The notes: generated from the letters alone by a model not told the origin. A DNA stretch of 64,000 nucleotides from Sycon ciliatum (GCF_964019385.1 NC_088654.1:3588110-3652109); one strand, 5' to 3'; counted from the first letter of the stretch, positions 12,490-23,585 are shown. Made by a program: numbers and translations.

Positions 12490-14397
12490 TATCCATATAA
12501 AAATCGCTCTGTGAGCGGTTCTGAAAAACCTTTACTGGCGCTGCCCCGTCGTAAAAGTAAGAAATTAAAACTGGCCCATTGTCCCCCCAAATGTGAACTG
12601 ATCCACCTAAATCGGGAATGACGGGACCCGAACGCACCAGTAGCACGAGGTCGGGAGGGCACAGGATCACAGCACATCATAGGGTAACACCATCACTAGT
12701 ACATGGTATCAGTGGCAGTGTAACTTTGCTAGTACAAGTACACATAGTTACTTCCATCGGATATCCAACATGGGAGTTCATCGACGACCATGGCCTGTGG
12801 ACCAGCGTCCCCAGCTGCATCCACAGGTAGGAACCTGATTGATTGATTGATTGATTTTATTTGGATTTGCGAGACCAAACGAGCAGGAGTGCTCAATAAC
12901 AGGGTAGCGAATGGTTGAGTTGTGCTATGTGACAATGTAGTGTGTGCGGAGGCCCAATACGATGTAAGGGGATGGGAGGAGAGAAGGCCAGCGGAGAGTC
13001 AAACTCAGAAGAGGGAGGAGAGAATAACTGAAGTACACATTTACTGTGCGAATTCAAATAAACCAGACAAACAGCAAAACGAGTACACAACTCACGAGAA
13101 TAAATAGGACTGGAGCACAGAATTGAACTGCTGAAGTACACAGCTGACGAGAATAAAGACAGGAGCACAGAAATGAACGGAAGGCAGTCTACGAAGTGGT
13201 GGTACCACCGGTGCATGCACCACGGTACATTATCACATTATCGGCTTTGCAAAGTTCGTGGGTACTGAATACCATGGTATGGCCAACTGTGTAGCAGTCT
13301 ACAACGACTTACGTGTAGGGAATGGCAGCTTGGCGGAATGCTGGGATGTTGCCCATAGCTCGCACCGTGTCAGGTATATGGTTCCATAACAGGCAACCGC
13401 GAGATGCCGGTCGGCATTGGCCTGCTCGGCTTCTGGCTATTGGTTGTTGTAGGTCCAGACTGCGCTGAAGGCGAGTTGCTCCGCAGTTGCGAACAAACAG
13501 TGCCTGCAGAGCAGGACTGGCACGGTTATGAACGCACCGCCATACCAGCACGAGCAGTTTCTGGCGATATACCTCGTCCATGCGATAAACAGAGAGCCTC
13601 TCCAAGAGATCACTGGCCCTGGTAAATCGTGGTCGTCCGAACACCGCCCTTGCTGCGCGGTTTTGGGCCACCTGCAAGCGATTTAGCTGGTTGTGGGTCA
13701 AGCCGGAGCCATATGCTGACGATCCATATATCAAATCCGGCATGATGACAGATAGGAAGTACTTGCTTCAACTAGCTAGAGTGAGGCAGCGTCGCACCCG
13801 CCACAGACTACCGATCTTCCTAGCAGTGGGTGAGATGCACCGGTCAACTTGCGGTTGTCAGGTCATTCGTTCATCGATCAAGACGCCGAGGTATTTCGCG
13901 CTGGTGGTGTGCGGAAGCACATCATTTCGACAGCGTACACCCACGTCCGGCTGCTGCCCACTGCTGCTGGTAAAAACCAATACATTACTCTTCTTTGCAT
14001 TTAATACAAGACCACGAGCGTCCAGCCAACTTGAGAGGGAAGTAACCGCCAAGCTGAGCGCATCAGACACCTCTTGCGCTGTCCGTCTTGCACATGTCAG
14101 GGCGATGTCATCCGCAAACTGCAGTGATGATGCCGGCGCAGATTCCGAGGGGATATCTCTGGTGTATATGGAGAACAGCATGGGTCCTAGTACAGAGCCC
14201 TGCGGCACACCACAAGTGCACCCTCGTGCTACTGCTGCGTTCGGGTCACGTCATTTGCGATTTAGGTGGATCAGTTCACATTTGGGGGTACAATGAGCCA
14301 GTTTTAATTTCTTACTTTTACGACGGGGCAGCGCCAGTAAAGGTTTTTCAGAACCGCTCACAGAGCGGTTCAAGTTTAAATATATGGATAATGTAAA
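12490..14397. mobile_element. inverted-repeat element nested in the 7-kb transposon
   Basis: About 165 bp at 12490-12655 recurs inverted at 14216-14397. Shared motifs include CGCTCTGTGAGCGGTTCTG, itself a small hairpin, and CCTTTACTGGCGCTGCC. The outermost bases read TTATCCATATA on both sides. The interior is almost wholly a LINE fragment on the minus strand. No clear target duplication was found, so the exact ends are uncertain. Confidence 0.6.
12837..14214 (-). pseudogene. LINE reverse transcriptase fragment, frameshifted
   Basis: Minus strand. 14208-13858 encodes the RT core: PQGSVLGPMLFSIYTRDIP (motif B region), then LQFADDIAL (catalytic FADD, motif C), then KYLGVLIDERM. After a stop near 13858 the protein resumes in 13743-13309 with the thumb and C-terminal region and a WNHIPDTVR motif, as in CR1/L2-like LINEs. 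The 3' end is a (TGAT)n-type tail at 12838-12858. It is 5'-truncated, lacks the endonuclease and is inactive. It belongs to the same broad LINE type as the fragment at 4256-5286 but is clearly diverged from it. Confidence 0.78.
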
Positions 14398-14989
14398 TAA
14401 TACTCAATATGCTACCTGTGGTGTGGTGCAAGCTCAGCACTGAGCTAAATCAAACATACAGCCTACACAGCCTCTAATGGCCCTCTATACAGTGCTGCGA
14501 TGGCAGAACTTCTGAAGTTCACATCACCTTTCTTCCTCCAGCTATGCCTGTGACACCCTTTGTGAATCAAACACTACAGGCCACGCGAAAATGAGAATGC
14601 GCGCAGCCAAGATTAGGCCATCATCTCCTTCATCCATCATCCCGGCGGTCACTCCGCCCGTTCAATATCCAACACCAGTCCCCAAGAAAGAATAAGGCAC
14701 GAGATTTCAAGTTCAAGGGCAAAGCTAAAGCCAATGGCACTGATTTTTGGAATTGTCGAGTAGAACGAAAATAAATAATCGAAGGCGATCATAATGACGG
14801 TCAGATTCGACACACACGTGACACAGTTTGGGTCGCGCTCGTGTGTCGCGCTTCGCAGCTCGAGCGCGCCCATGATGAGTCTCGCGCTTGCGACAGGCTA
14901 GCCGCTTGCGACAAAAGTTGTCTTTTTTTTACGAATTCTGTGACGTCATGTTTTGGAAGAATGTCCCAACAGTCATTCGCGTAGTAGTA

Positions 14990-16306
14990 CGCACGAACTG
15001 AGTGATCAGGCGCAGGCCAGCACTAGTCGTACACGTACACCCGCAGGTCCGCATGCCCCGCACGTGCACATCGATCCTGCTGCTGAGAACCCTGAGCTAG
15101 CCTGAGGCTGAGGCTGAACACGAACAGCGTTCCGCCACCGATGTCGATGTCGATGTCGATGTCGACTCGCCGTCCCAGCTGTCGATGCTCACGCAGTTGG
15201 TCACGCAAATGGCGCAAGTGCAACTCACTCAGGCCACACGGCGATTCTCTCAGAAGGTGCCACTGGCTAAACTGCACCCTGGGGACGATGTTGAGGCATT
15301 CCTCACCAGTTTCGAACGATCCATGCGGGCGTACAGAGTTCCTCCGGACGATTGGGTCTATTTGCTAAGCCCCCAGCTGACTGACAAGGCCTTGTTGGCA
15401 TACACGGAACTTGCCTCCACTGAGGCTGACAGCTACGACCGCGTGAAGGAGGCCATTCTCCATCGCTATGCCGTTACCCCCGAAACGAGCCGCCGTAAAT
15501 TTCGGGGCACTACGCTGCAGAGCTCGGAGTCCATGATTGACTTCGCCGTCCGTGTCCGTGACACTGGCAGTCGTTGGCTAAGCCCCGCATCCTCGCGCGA
15601 AGCCATATGTGAGTTGATCCTACTGGAACAGTTCTTGTCTGCGCTTCCTTTTGGTTTACGCACTTGGCTGCGGGAACGCAAACCGTCGTCCCTCGACCAG
15701 GCTGCTTCGCTAGCGCAGGACTATCTTGATGCACGGGATCGCGTACAGGAGCCCAGCAGTGGTCGTCTCAGCAGCGGCAGGGAACAGTCTCTTGTCTGCC
15801 ACATTTGCCAGCAGCGTGGCCACATGGCCAGGGATTGTTCTAAGCGACGGGCACCATTGCCGAACACTGACGCACGTGCCCAGGTGCAGGGGTCATTTGC
15901 GTCACCCCGAGACCGGACGTCCGAGTCATCCAACCTTGCTCGAGTTCGCTGGGCTGCACCAACCTCAGGCTCAGCGCGGGACCGGCCAGTATCTTCCCCA
16001 GCTAACCCCAGTCAGACCCACTTGTCATCTGACCGCCCAGTGACTTCTCGTCCTGACCGTCCCACACCACCACCGAGACGCCCCATGTCGCAGCCGCGTT
16101 GCTATAATTGTCGTGAGCTGGGACATATTGCTATTAAGTGTCCGAATCACACTCGCACCGCTCTGTTTTCCAGCCCAGATCAGGAAGTCCAAGATGCTGG
16201 TACAGTTCATTTGCTGCCGGATGAGGATGATCTGCTGGGTGAAGCATATTTCTGCTCACCCCCTCCACCTGTAGACTCTGGTCGGTTGCCCCCCCCCCCC
16301 CGCTAA
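14990..16306 (+). pseudogene. gag, main fragment: SCAN-like capsid and two zinc knuckles
   Basis: The gag frame re-enters at 14990, shifts by one base near 15100 (a GAGGCT repeat), and is then open to 16306; the long part has an ATG at 15185. Residues about 94-185 of that part look like a SCAN domain: ELILLEQFLSALPFGLRTWL, then RERKPSSLDQAASLAQDYL. Known work traces the SCAN domain of vertebrate zinc-finger proteins to Gmr1-like gag, so this resemblance supports the family call. Two CCHC knuckles follow at about 205-218 (CHICQQRGHMARDC) and 306-319 (CYNCRELGHIAIKC), which bind genomic RNA. A run of 13 C (16289-16301) precedes the stop. Gag is a pseudogene here because insertions removed its start. 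Confidence 0.85.
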
Positions 16307-16319
16307 TCCCAGCGCCGCC

Positions 16320-19300
16320 ATGGGACCAGCACCGGAGTACACCGTCGCTGGGTACGTGAATGGTACCCACGTCCCGAGCATCGTTGTTGATACCGCGTGT
16401 GGCCGCACCATGGTACACAGGACCTTGGTCCGGGACCAAGATTTGTCTGGTGAGACTACCTCCATTCGTTGTGCCCACGGTGATGTGGCCAGTTACCCCA
16501 TGGCCGATCTGACCATCACCATCGACGGCATGGTGTACTATGTCAAGGCAGCAGTGTCCGAGCACCTGCCCCGTCACGTGTTGCTTGGCCGTGATGTGCC
16601 CCACATACATGAGTTGGTCCGGCTGTGTCAGCCAGCCGCCACGGACGTCTTGGTCTCTACGCGTGCACAGGCCAAGGCTTCACCTGAGTCGACTGGTGCT
16701 GCTGGTTTGCACGCCAACTTCCCGTTCGAGGATGAACTGTTTGAGGAGTTGGCCTCGAATGCAGCTTCTTTGCGTGCACCGCCGGCGGACCTATCTAGCA
16801 CACCGGAGGTGACACCGCCACCTATCTCTGCACCCGATTTGCCAGATGCCACCCGTTTCGCCGACGAGCAACGGCGTGACCCATCTCTTAGCCCATGTTG
16901 GGACTATGCTACTGGCCGACACAAGACGCCCGTCAATGGCAGTACCTTCTGTGTTCGCCAGGGCCTCCTCTACCGGGAATACTCACCGGATGGTGAAGCG
17001 GGGATGGACACCACCAGCCCCTACTACCGCCTTCAGTTGGTTCTGCCCACGGAACGGAGATCCACCATTCTGCACCTCGGCCACACCGTCCCCATGGCTG
17101 GCCACATGGGACAGGCGAAGACATCCCAGAGGATTCTTCTCCGTTTCTGGTGGCCGACGATTCTTCAAGATGTCGCACAGTATTGTTCCGCCTGTGAACC
17201 ATGTCAGCGCACCGCCCGTGTTCTGCGTCATGATCGGGCACCACTTATTCCTCTTCCTGTTATTGGCGAGCCCTTCCGGGTGGTAGCTATTGACATTATC
17301 GGCCCATTGCAGCGTACGCAGTCCGGCAAGAAGTACATCCTCACCTTGGTGGATTATGCAACCCGCTATCCGGAGGCAGTCGCTCTTTCCAATATTGAGT
17401 CGACTACCGTGGCTGATGCGTTGATCTCCATCTTTTCCAGAGTAGGACTGCCAGACAAAATCCTCTCCGACCAAGGCTCCAACTTTACGTCGGACGTCCT
17501 CCGACAAGTTGCTGCTTTACTCCGTATCCAGCTTACCACATCCACTCCGTACCATCAACAGACCAATGGCCTCGTCGAACGGTTCAATGGTACCCTCAAG
17601 GGTATGCTTCGTCGGTTTGCTGCTGATGCGCCACGAAGTTGGGACGAGGTGCTCCCATATGCTTTATTTGCGTATCGAGAGGTGCCTCAAGCCAGCACTG
17701 GTTTCTCACCATTTGAGCTCCTGTACGGCCGCCATGTCCGCGGCCCGCTGGATCTCGTGCGCGATGCTTGGGCTCAGCCAACGGAGGAGCTCCGGACCAC
17801 TACTGCCCAGTTCGTCCTCACCATGCGGGACCGGCTTGAACGCATATCGACTGAGGCTGGCTCCCACCTTGCCACCGCGCAGCAACGGCAGAAGGCCTAC
17901 TATGACCGCCTGAGTCGGGAACGCACATTTGCTCCGGGAGACGAGGTACTGCTCTTGCTTCCGGCTTCGGCTCGCAAAATGGAAGCCGTGTGGCAAGGCC
18001 CTTACCCTATTCGGCGTAAGGTCGACGAGGTCAATTATGAGATTGACATGGGACCCCACCGCACGAAGCGATATCGGGTTTTCCACATCAACCTCCTGCG
18101 GCGGTTTCGCCGGCCCCAGCTCGCGGCCTTCACCATTCCTATGGCGGAGGACGACCCAGACACGGAGCTGCTGCTTGACGACTGCTCCCCTCTACACGTT
18201 GATGGTGGCCGTCCTACCATTAACCCCGACCTTTCGCCGGACCAGCGGCAACAGCTCGACATGCTGCTATCGGAGTTTGAGGATACCCTCTCACCCCAGC
18301 CTGGCCGGACGACCGTGGTGGCTCACTCCATCCACACTGGCGACGCCACACCCATTCGTTCCCGGCCATATCGTCTTGCCGCTGCGCACCATTCTGTTGT
18401 CCGCGATGCCGTCGACGAAATGCTGGACATGGGCGTCATACGCGCATCCCGCAGTCCGTGGTCTTCACCCGTTGTGCTTGTGCCGAAGAAGGACGACTCG
18501 ATCCGCTTCTGTGTCGACTACCGTGCCCTTAATCAGGTGGCCCAGTTCGACTGTTACCCGATGCCGCGGGTGGACGAGATCCTCGACTCTGTCGGGTCTG
18601 CCCAGTTTCTCTCCACCCTTGACCTGTCCAGGGGGTATTGGCAGATCCCTCTGGCAGAGGATGCGTGTGCCAAGACGGCCTTCACCACACCGTTTGGCCT
18701 GTACGAGTTCACTATGATGCCATTCGGGCTCCATGGAGCGCCTGCAACATTTCAGCGTTGCATGGATACCGTCTTGGCTGGTCTCCCGTTTGTCCTGGCG
18801 TATTTGGACGATGTCGTCATCTTCAGTCCGACTTTTGAGGACCATCTTGTCCAGCTCCGCCACGTTCTTGGTCGCCTTCACGACGCTGGGCTCACTGTGA
18901 AGCCGAAGAAGTGTTTATTGGGTATGGTCGAAACTCCCTTCCTTGGCCATGTGATTGGTCATGGTCGGGTGCGTGCGGACCCTGGCAAGTTGCAAGCCAT
19001 CGACGATTGGCGACAGCCCACGACCAAGAAGGCCCTGCGTTCCTTCCTGGGGTTGTGCGGCTACTATCGTCGCCTCATTCCTCACTTTTCAACCATCGCG
19101 GAGCCCTTGGTAGCCATGACGTCGAAGGGCCACCCCAACACCCTCCACTGGACGACCTCAGCTGCACAGGCCTTCGTTCAATTGAAAGGCCTCCTTGTCT
19201 CCGACCCGGTCATTGTTGCGCCGAACTTTGCTGCGGAGTTCTACCTGCACACGGACGCGTCCGATGTTGGTTTGGGCGCTGTCCTGACCCAGCGTAATGC

Positions 19301-19607
19301 CCAGGGCACCGAACACCCCGTAGCATATGCCAGTCGCAAGCTCCTCGACCGTGAACGCCGTTATGCCACCATCGAGAAGGAGTGTCTCGCCCTCAAGTGG
19401 GCCATTCTCAAATTCGCTCCGTATCTCCTCGGCAGACGCTTCACCTTGATTACCGACCACCGCCCTCTTCAATGGATCGCTCAGCATCATAGTGGCAATG
19501 CTCGGGTGGCCCGATGGGCCATTGCTCTGCAGCCGTTCGCTTTCACCGTTGTGCACCGGCCTGGCGCTCTCAATGGCAACGCCGATGCATTGTCCCGCCA
19601 GATGTGA
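16320..19607 (+). CDS. pol: Pol polyprotein, order protease-integrase-RT-RNase H
   Basis: One uninterrupted frame of 1095 codons, starting 14 bases after the gag stop in another frame. Domains in order: aspartic protease with DTA at 24-26 and LLGRD near 88; integrase with an HHCC zinc motif (about 252-295), the catalytic triad D325, D384, E420 (exact 35-residue spacing of a DD35E core) and a GPY module (WQGPY, 558-562); reverse transcriptase with LDLSRGYWQI (about 767) and YLDD (828-831); RNase H with D979, E1019, D1046 and D1089. Usual Ty3/gypsy pol has integrase last. Here it precedes RT, as in Ty1/copia elements and the Gmr1-like gypsy group. All catalytic residues are intact. Without gag it could act only in trans. 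The ATG at 16320 is the first in frame; use of the C-run upstream for frameshifting is possible. Confidence 0.93.
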   Translation: MGPAPEYTVAGYVNGTHVPSIVVDTACGRTMVHRTLVRDQDLSGETTSIRCAHGDVASYPMADLTITIDGMVYYVKAAVSEHLPRHVLLGRDVPHIHELVRLCQPAATDVLVSTRAQAKASPESTGAAGLHANFPFEDELFEELASNAASLRAPPADLSSTPEVTPPPISAPDLPDATRFADEQRRDPSLSPCWDYATGRHKTPVNGSTFCVRQGLLYREYSPDGEAGMDTTSPYYRLQLVLPTERRSTILHLGHTVPMAGHMGQAKTSQRILLRFWWPTILQDVAQYCSACEPCQRTARVLRHDRAPLIPLPVIGEPFRVVAIDIIGPLQRTQSGKKYILTLVDYATRYPEAVALSNIESTTVADALISIFSRVGLPDKILSDQGSNFTSDVLRQVAALLRIQLTTSTPYHQQTNGLVERFNGTLKGMLRRFAADAPRSWDEVLPYALFAYREVPQASTGFSPFELLYGRHVRGPLDLVRDAWAQPTEELRTTTAQFVLTMRDRLERISTEAGSHLATAQQRQKAYYDRLSRERTFAPGDEVLLLLPASARKMEAVWQGPYPIRRKVDEVNYEIDMGPHRTKRYRVFHINLLRRFRRPQLAAFTIPMAEDDPDTELLLDDCSPLHVDGGRPTINPDLSPDQRQQLDMLLSEFEDTLSPQPGRTTVVAHSIHTGDATPIRSRPYRLAAAHHSVVRDAVDEMLDMGVIRASRSPWSSPVVLVPKKDDSIRFCVDYRALNQVAQFDCYPMPRVDEILDSVGSAQFLSTLDLSRGYWQIPLAEDACAKTAFTTPFGLYEFTMMPFGLHGAPATFQRCMDTVLAGLPFVLAYLDDVVIFSPTFEDHLVQLRHVLGRLHDAGLTVKPKKCLLGMVETPFLGHVIGHGRVRADPGKLQAIDDWRQPTTKKALRSFLGLCGYYRRLIPHFSTIAEPLVAMTSKGHPNTLHWTTSAAQAFVQLKGLLVSDPVIVAPNFAAEFYLHTDASDVGLGAVLTQRNAQGTEHPVAYASRKLLDRERRYATIEKECLALKWAILKFAPYLLGRRFTLITDHRPLQWIAQHHSGNARVARWAIALQPFAFTVVHRPGALNGNADALSRQM

Positions 19608-19679
19608 CTTTCTTCTCCTGCTGTGTTGCTCCTAGCTTCTTCATCTATTGCTTCTCTCTTCATTTAGTCATTGTCCCAG

Positions 19680-19818
19680 ATGGTATCTCGGACCGGAGAA
19701 GGGGAATGGTGTGATGATATTGTACCTTTATATCCTTTAGTGCCGTTACATCCTATATCTATTGTTTCTCGTTTAGTCAATGTCACAGATGGTATCTGTG
19801 ACCGGAGAAGGGGAATGG
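19680..19818 (+). promoter_or_regulatory. polypurine tract, present twice
   Basis: GGAGAAGGGGAATGG abuts the 3' LTR start at 19819 and would prime plus-strand DNA. About 110 bases upstream (near 19695) the same tract is followed by TGTGATGATATTG and degenerate LTR-start sequence, so the segment covering the tract and LTR edge is tandemly duplicated and the first copy has decayed. Confidence 0.75.
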
Positions 19819-19871
19819 TGTGATGATATTGGAACTATATCATTTGGTGCCATTAAATATCCCTATACATA

Positions 19872-20384
19872 CAGGGGATCCTTGTGGCGTCGAACGAAAG
19901 AGACTGTCAGTGTACCTGACTCGTCAGATGTGAACTGTGCTGAACTTTTCTCGTTCTGCAATTTCTGCTTTCATCCCGCGCACTGTTGAAACGACTTCAG
20001 AGAATCACAAGACGCTTTCCAGATTTGATTTTGAACGTCTCCTTATCCTCCTTGGTTACCTCGTGACAGATTACTGTCAGCAACTTCATAGCAGAACTGG
20101 CAGCCATGGCTGAAGTGAAGAAAGGAATGCGCTGCCACGAGGCAAGCAAAACTGAAAATGTGTTTGTTCTTTTTCGGGCACAACACACAGGACGGCGTGA
20201 CTGGACTCCTGGACTGTGAATAGGGGACTGGTAGAAAAAGTGTACTCCTTATAGGGGATTGCGCGTCAGGATGAAGCTGATCAAAACTGAGTGGACTCCT
20301 GGACTCTGTATAGTGGATTTTGGACCAATGGACTCTATATAGGGTGCTGGACATCATATAGTGCATGGACTCTATACTGAGTCC
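19872..20384. mobile_element. 513-bp insertion of unknown type in the 3' LTR
   Basis: It starts CAGGGGATCC, ends ATACTGAGTCC and is flanked by TACATA on both sides (19866-19871, 20385-20390). Its right half repeats GGACTCCTGGACT and GGACTCTATA-type words. There are no clear inverted ends and no ORF with recognisable homology. Confidence 0.6.
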
Positions 20385-20651
20385 TACATATACAGTAACT
20401 ACGCAAGAGGTACACAAAAGGAAGTATATAGGGCTGTTTTTGTTGTAACTCAGAGTTTCATGGCAAAAACCAATCATCAGACAACATAAGGAGATTAGAA
20501 AAAACGCAGGTATATGAAGGCAAGCAGAGGAGATAGAATAATTCAGTGCAGACAATATGATAATCATTCAACACCTCCCAGAGGCAGTACGCTCTGACGT
20601 GCCAGAATCAACATCTCAGGTGCTGGGTGAAACATGAACACGCACACTCAT

Positions 20652-20740
<89 letters not shown>

Positions 20741-20948
20741 TCCACACACAACCTCTCGTTCTCACACACTCCACACTCCCGCATTATCACACCTATACAC
20801 ATGCGCACGCACACACACACACACACGCACCAAACACACACGCACCAAAACACACACATGCACCACACACACACATACACACAGCCTCTCGTTCTCACAC
20901 ACTCCACGCTCCCGCATTATCGCACCTAAACACACACACACACGCACA

Positions 20949-20990
<42 letters not shown>

Positions 20991-21200
20991 AAAACACACA
21001 CGCACCACACACGCATGCACCACATACACATACCTACACACAGCCTCTCGTTCTCACACTCTCCACACTCCCGCATTATCGCACCTAAACACACACACAC
21101 ACGCGCGCGCGCCAAACACACACGCACCACACACACATACACAGACACACACACATACACACATACACACACACGCCAAACCCATAGCACGTCATACACG

Positions 21201-23075
21201 TTATGTCACTTCATAACCCAGCAAAAACTTGCGCTGGTGGCGGCACTTTGATACTAACTCGCTCCTTTTGTTAAGTGAGATGGCATTTGGAGTGGTGAGG
21301 ATGTGAAACTTCTCCGTGAGGCACAGGCTGCATCGTTTGCTGATGTTGCTGTAGGATGGGGCGCGATCTTTTATTTTCCAGCTGATGTCAAAGTTGCGCT
21401 GGGCGTTCTGAAGGTCCCAAATATGCTTTGAGAGCTCCGTCGATGTAGAGTATTTCTCATGCCGGAATGTTGTGGAGTGGTTGTTGTAGCGCGATTTAAA
21501 GGTGTTGGCCGTCAGTCCGGTGTATGTCTTGGTCTGGGGAGATGACACATGTGCCTGGTATATGACGTCAGTCGACTGGCATTCCCCCTTGAGCGGGCAG
21601 GATGGCTTGACCCGGCAGTTACAAGGCTCAACGGGCGGCCTTGGCTGGAGCTTCGCAGCGTTGTGACCTTTGATGATGGAGGCTACGTTTCTCATGCAGC
21701 TGTAGCTGATTTTTATCTTATTTTTGTTGAAGATCTTATTCAGTGCCGAACCCTTTGGAAAATGCTTTTTGATGAGGCCCAGGAACCTTGCACCAACGTT
21801 GGTTCTGACCGTTGTGCTATAGGGCGGGTTAAACCAAATCACATCTCTGCTACGCCGCTTCCTTCTTTTCCTTTGTTCCGGTTCGTCACTGTATGCCATG
21901 GTTCTTGGATGTCCGCTTGCTGCCAGGGCGTCCTCATATACGGGCTTGGCATCATTAAAGACGTCTTCATTACAAGATATCCGCTGAAGACGCTTGTTAA
22001 CGCCAATCGGGATCTGCTTCAATACTTGTGGCGGGTGGCAGGAGCTGACATCAACATATACTGGAGTGCTATTTGGTTTTCTGTACGGCTGAAAGGTACC
22101 GGTGTTGAGGTTCATTGATATGTCGAGGTAATCGACGACCTTTCTGTTAGCGTCTATTGTAATCTTCAGGCCGTGTGTTTGGAACACCTGGATTATCTCC
22201 TTACGCAAGCGGTCAGCTCCATGGCCGGTGGCATCCTTGACTATGGCCAGACCATCGTCTCGGTACAACCCGACACATTCCTCGCCTAGAAGTGGGCGGA
22301 GCTTGCTGAGCATGAAGGCTCCTACAAGCTCACAGGCCTCAGCTCCATCGTATGAGCCCATAGTTACGTCGAAAGATCCATCCTTCTCCTTCTTTACCCA
22401 CGCTTGTCCTTTGTGGAATAACAGCGATTTACGGCAGTGCAATATGATGTCTGTTTCTTTTTCGGATATTGTGGCAAACGTCTTCGCGTAGTCGAGAGCT
22501 TGCAGCAGGAGGTCTTCCGTAATAGACGGGTAGAAGTCCACAATGTCAAACACGATGAATGTGAATCTTGATTTGTTTTCGATCGCCTTGAACCAATTGA
22601 TCACTTCTGAGGTGTTCTTCCACAAATTCTTGCAGACATCGTTGCGCATGGGGCCGATGATACCGTCGATTATGTCCTTGCTGACCACGCCCACCTCTGA
22701 CTTCGCTGGGTTTATCAGCCTGCATGGCAGGCTCTCTGCAAAGCCATCTTTATGGTCCTTTAAAGTTACAAACGCTTGCGCCTTGGCGAGACACTCCATT
22801 CGGTCTTCCAGTTGGAGGTCGACGGCAATCGCTTTTGCTTCAGCGTTGATGTCCGCGTATGTATTGTCGGGAGCGAGCTTGTATTTTTTCGTTATGTTTT
22901 CGCGCATCAGCTTTTCATACTGGGGGACTGGCACACGGTACAAGTTTCGAGTCTTGTCTGCTGGTACAACTATCTCGGCGCCGTCCTTGATCAGCTTGAT
23001 GTCCTTCCTCATTTTGTCCTGGAGCTGGTAGCCTTTAAATCGCGCTACAACAACCACTCCACAACATTCCGGCAT
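21201..23075 (-). CDS. Penelope-like reverse transcriptase with C-terminal GIY-YIG endonuclease
   Basis: A 624-codon frame on the minus strand. The first ~18 residues come from the inverted junction at 23031, so the native N-terminus is lost. Motifs by residue: ADKT 39-42, LKDHKD 105-110, PCRLINP 117-123, RT motif A FIVFDIVDFYPSI 173-185, catalytic YRDD 271-274, DYLDIS 315-320. A Cys-rich linker (CNCR at 485, CPLKGEC at 493) leads to the GIY-YIG nuclease, VIYQA at 504 and YTGLT at 518, followed by a CSLC pair near 582. RT plus C-terminal GIY-YIG is the canonical layout of endonuclease-bearing Penelope-like elements, which prime reverse transcription at a nick made by that nuclease. There are no stops or frameshifts, so the catalytic parts look intact. 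Confidence 0.9.
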   Translation of the reverse strand: MPECCGVVVVARFKGYQLQDKMRKDIKLIKDGAEIVVPADKTRNLYRVPVPQYEKLMRENITKKYKLAPDNTYADINAEAKAIAVDLQLEDRMECLAKAQAFVTLKDHKDGFAESLPCRLINPAKSEVGVVSKDIIDGIIGPMRNDVCKNLWKNTSEVINWFKAIENKSRFTFIVFDIVDFYPSITEDLLLQALDYAKTFATISEKETDIILHCRKSLLFHKGQAWVKKEKDGSFDVTMGSYDGAEACELVGAFMLSKLRPLLGEECVGLYRDDGLAIVKDATGHGADRLRKEIIQVFQTHGLKITIDANRKVVDYLDISMNLNTGTFQPYRKPNSTPVYVDVSSCHPPQVLKQIPIGVNKRLQRISCNEDVFNDAKPVYEDALAASGHPRTMAYSDEPEQRKRRKRRSRDVIWFNPPYSTTVRTNVGARFLGLIKKHFPKGSALNKIFNKNKIKISYSCMRNVASIIKGHNAAKLQPRPPVEPCNCRVKPSCPLKGECQSTDVIYQAHVSSPQTKTYTGLTANTFKSRYNNHSTTFRHEKYSTSTELSKHIWDLQNAQRNFDISWKIKDRAPSYSNISKRCSLCLTEKFHILTTPNAISLNKRSELVSKCRHQRKFLLGYEVT

Positions 23076-23333
23076 GAGAAATACTCTACATCGACGGAGC
23101 TCTCAAAGCATATTTGGGACCTTCAGAACGCCCAGCGCAACTTTGACATCAGCTGGAAAATAAAAGATCGCGCCCCATCCTACAGCAACATCAGCAAACG
23201 ATGCAGCCTGTGCCTCACCGAGAAGTTTCACATCCTCACCACTCCAAATGCCATCTCACTTAACAAAAGGAGCGAGTTAGTATCAAAGTGCCGCCACCAG
23301 CGCAAGTTTTTGCTGGGTTATGAAGTGACATAA
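23032..23333 (+). pseudogene. GIY-YIG end of the inverted Penelope-like copy
   Basis: Plus-strand copy of the last ~100 codons of the Penelope-like ORF, from inside the GIY-YIG domain (FKSRYNNHSTTFRHEKYST onward) to the same stop. It is identical in protein to the minus-strand copy and lacks the RT. It is the right arm of the element's inverted repeat. Confidence 0.85.
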
Positions 23334-23543
23334 CGTGTATGACGTGCTATGGGTTTGGCGTGTGTGTGTATGTGTGTATGTGTGTGTGTCTGTGTATGTG
23401 TGTGTGGTGCGTGTGTGTTTGGCGCGCGCGCGTGTGTGTGTGTGTTTAGGTGCGATAATGCGGGAGTGTGGAGAGTGTGAGAACGAGAGGCTGTGTGTAG
23501 GTATGTGTATGTGGTGCATGCGTGTGTGGTGCGTGTGTGTTTT

Positions 23544-23585
<42 letters not shown>

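Noticed and set aside
17509-18717. Several 130-260-codon frames overlapping pol
   Set aside because: Out-of-frame shadows of the GC-rich 1095-codon pol ORF.
20634-21251. Thr/His-rich and Cys/Val-rich ORFs (also at 1408-1975, 9715-10452, 23283-23923, 31084-31593, 41786-42417, 55146-55574)
   Set aside because: They are TG/CA microsatellite translations. Only the short exon-like parts with splice sites (for example 1836-1970 and 31499-31593) were kept.
21549-22118. 189-codon + strand ORF (and its twin at 40919-41488)
   Set aside because: Antisense shadow of the Penelope-like RT.
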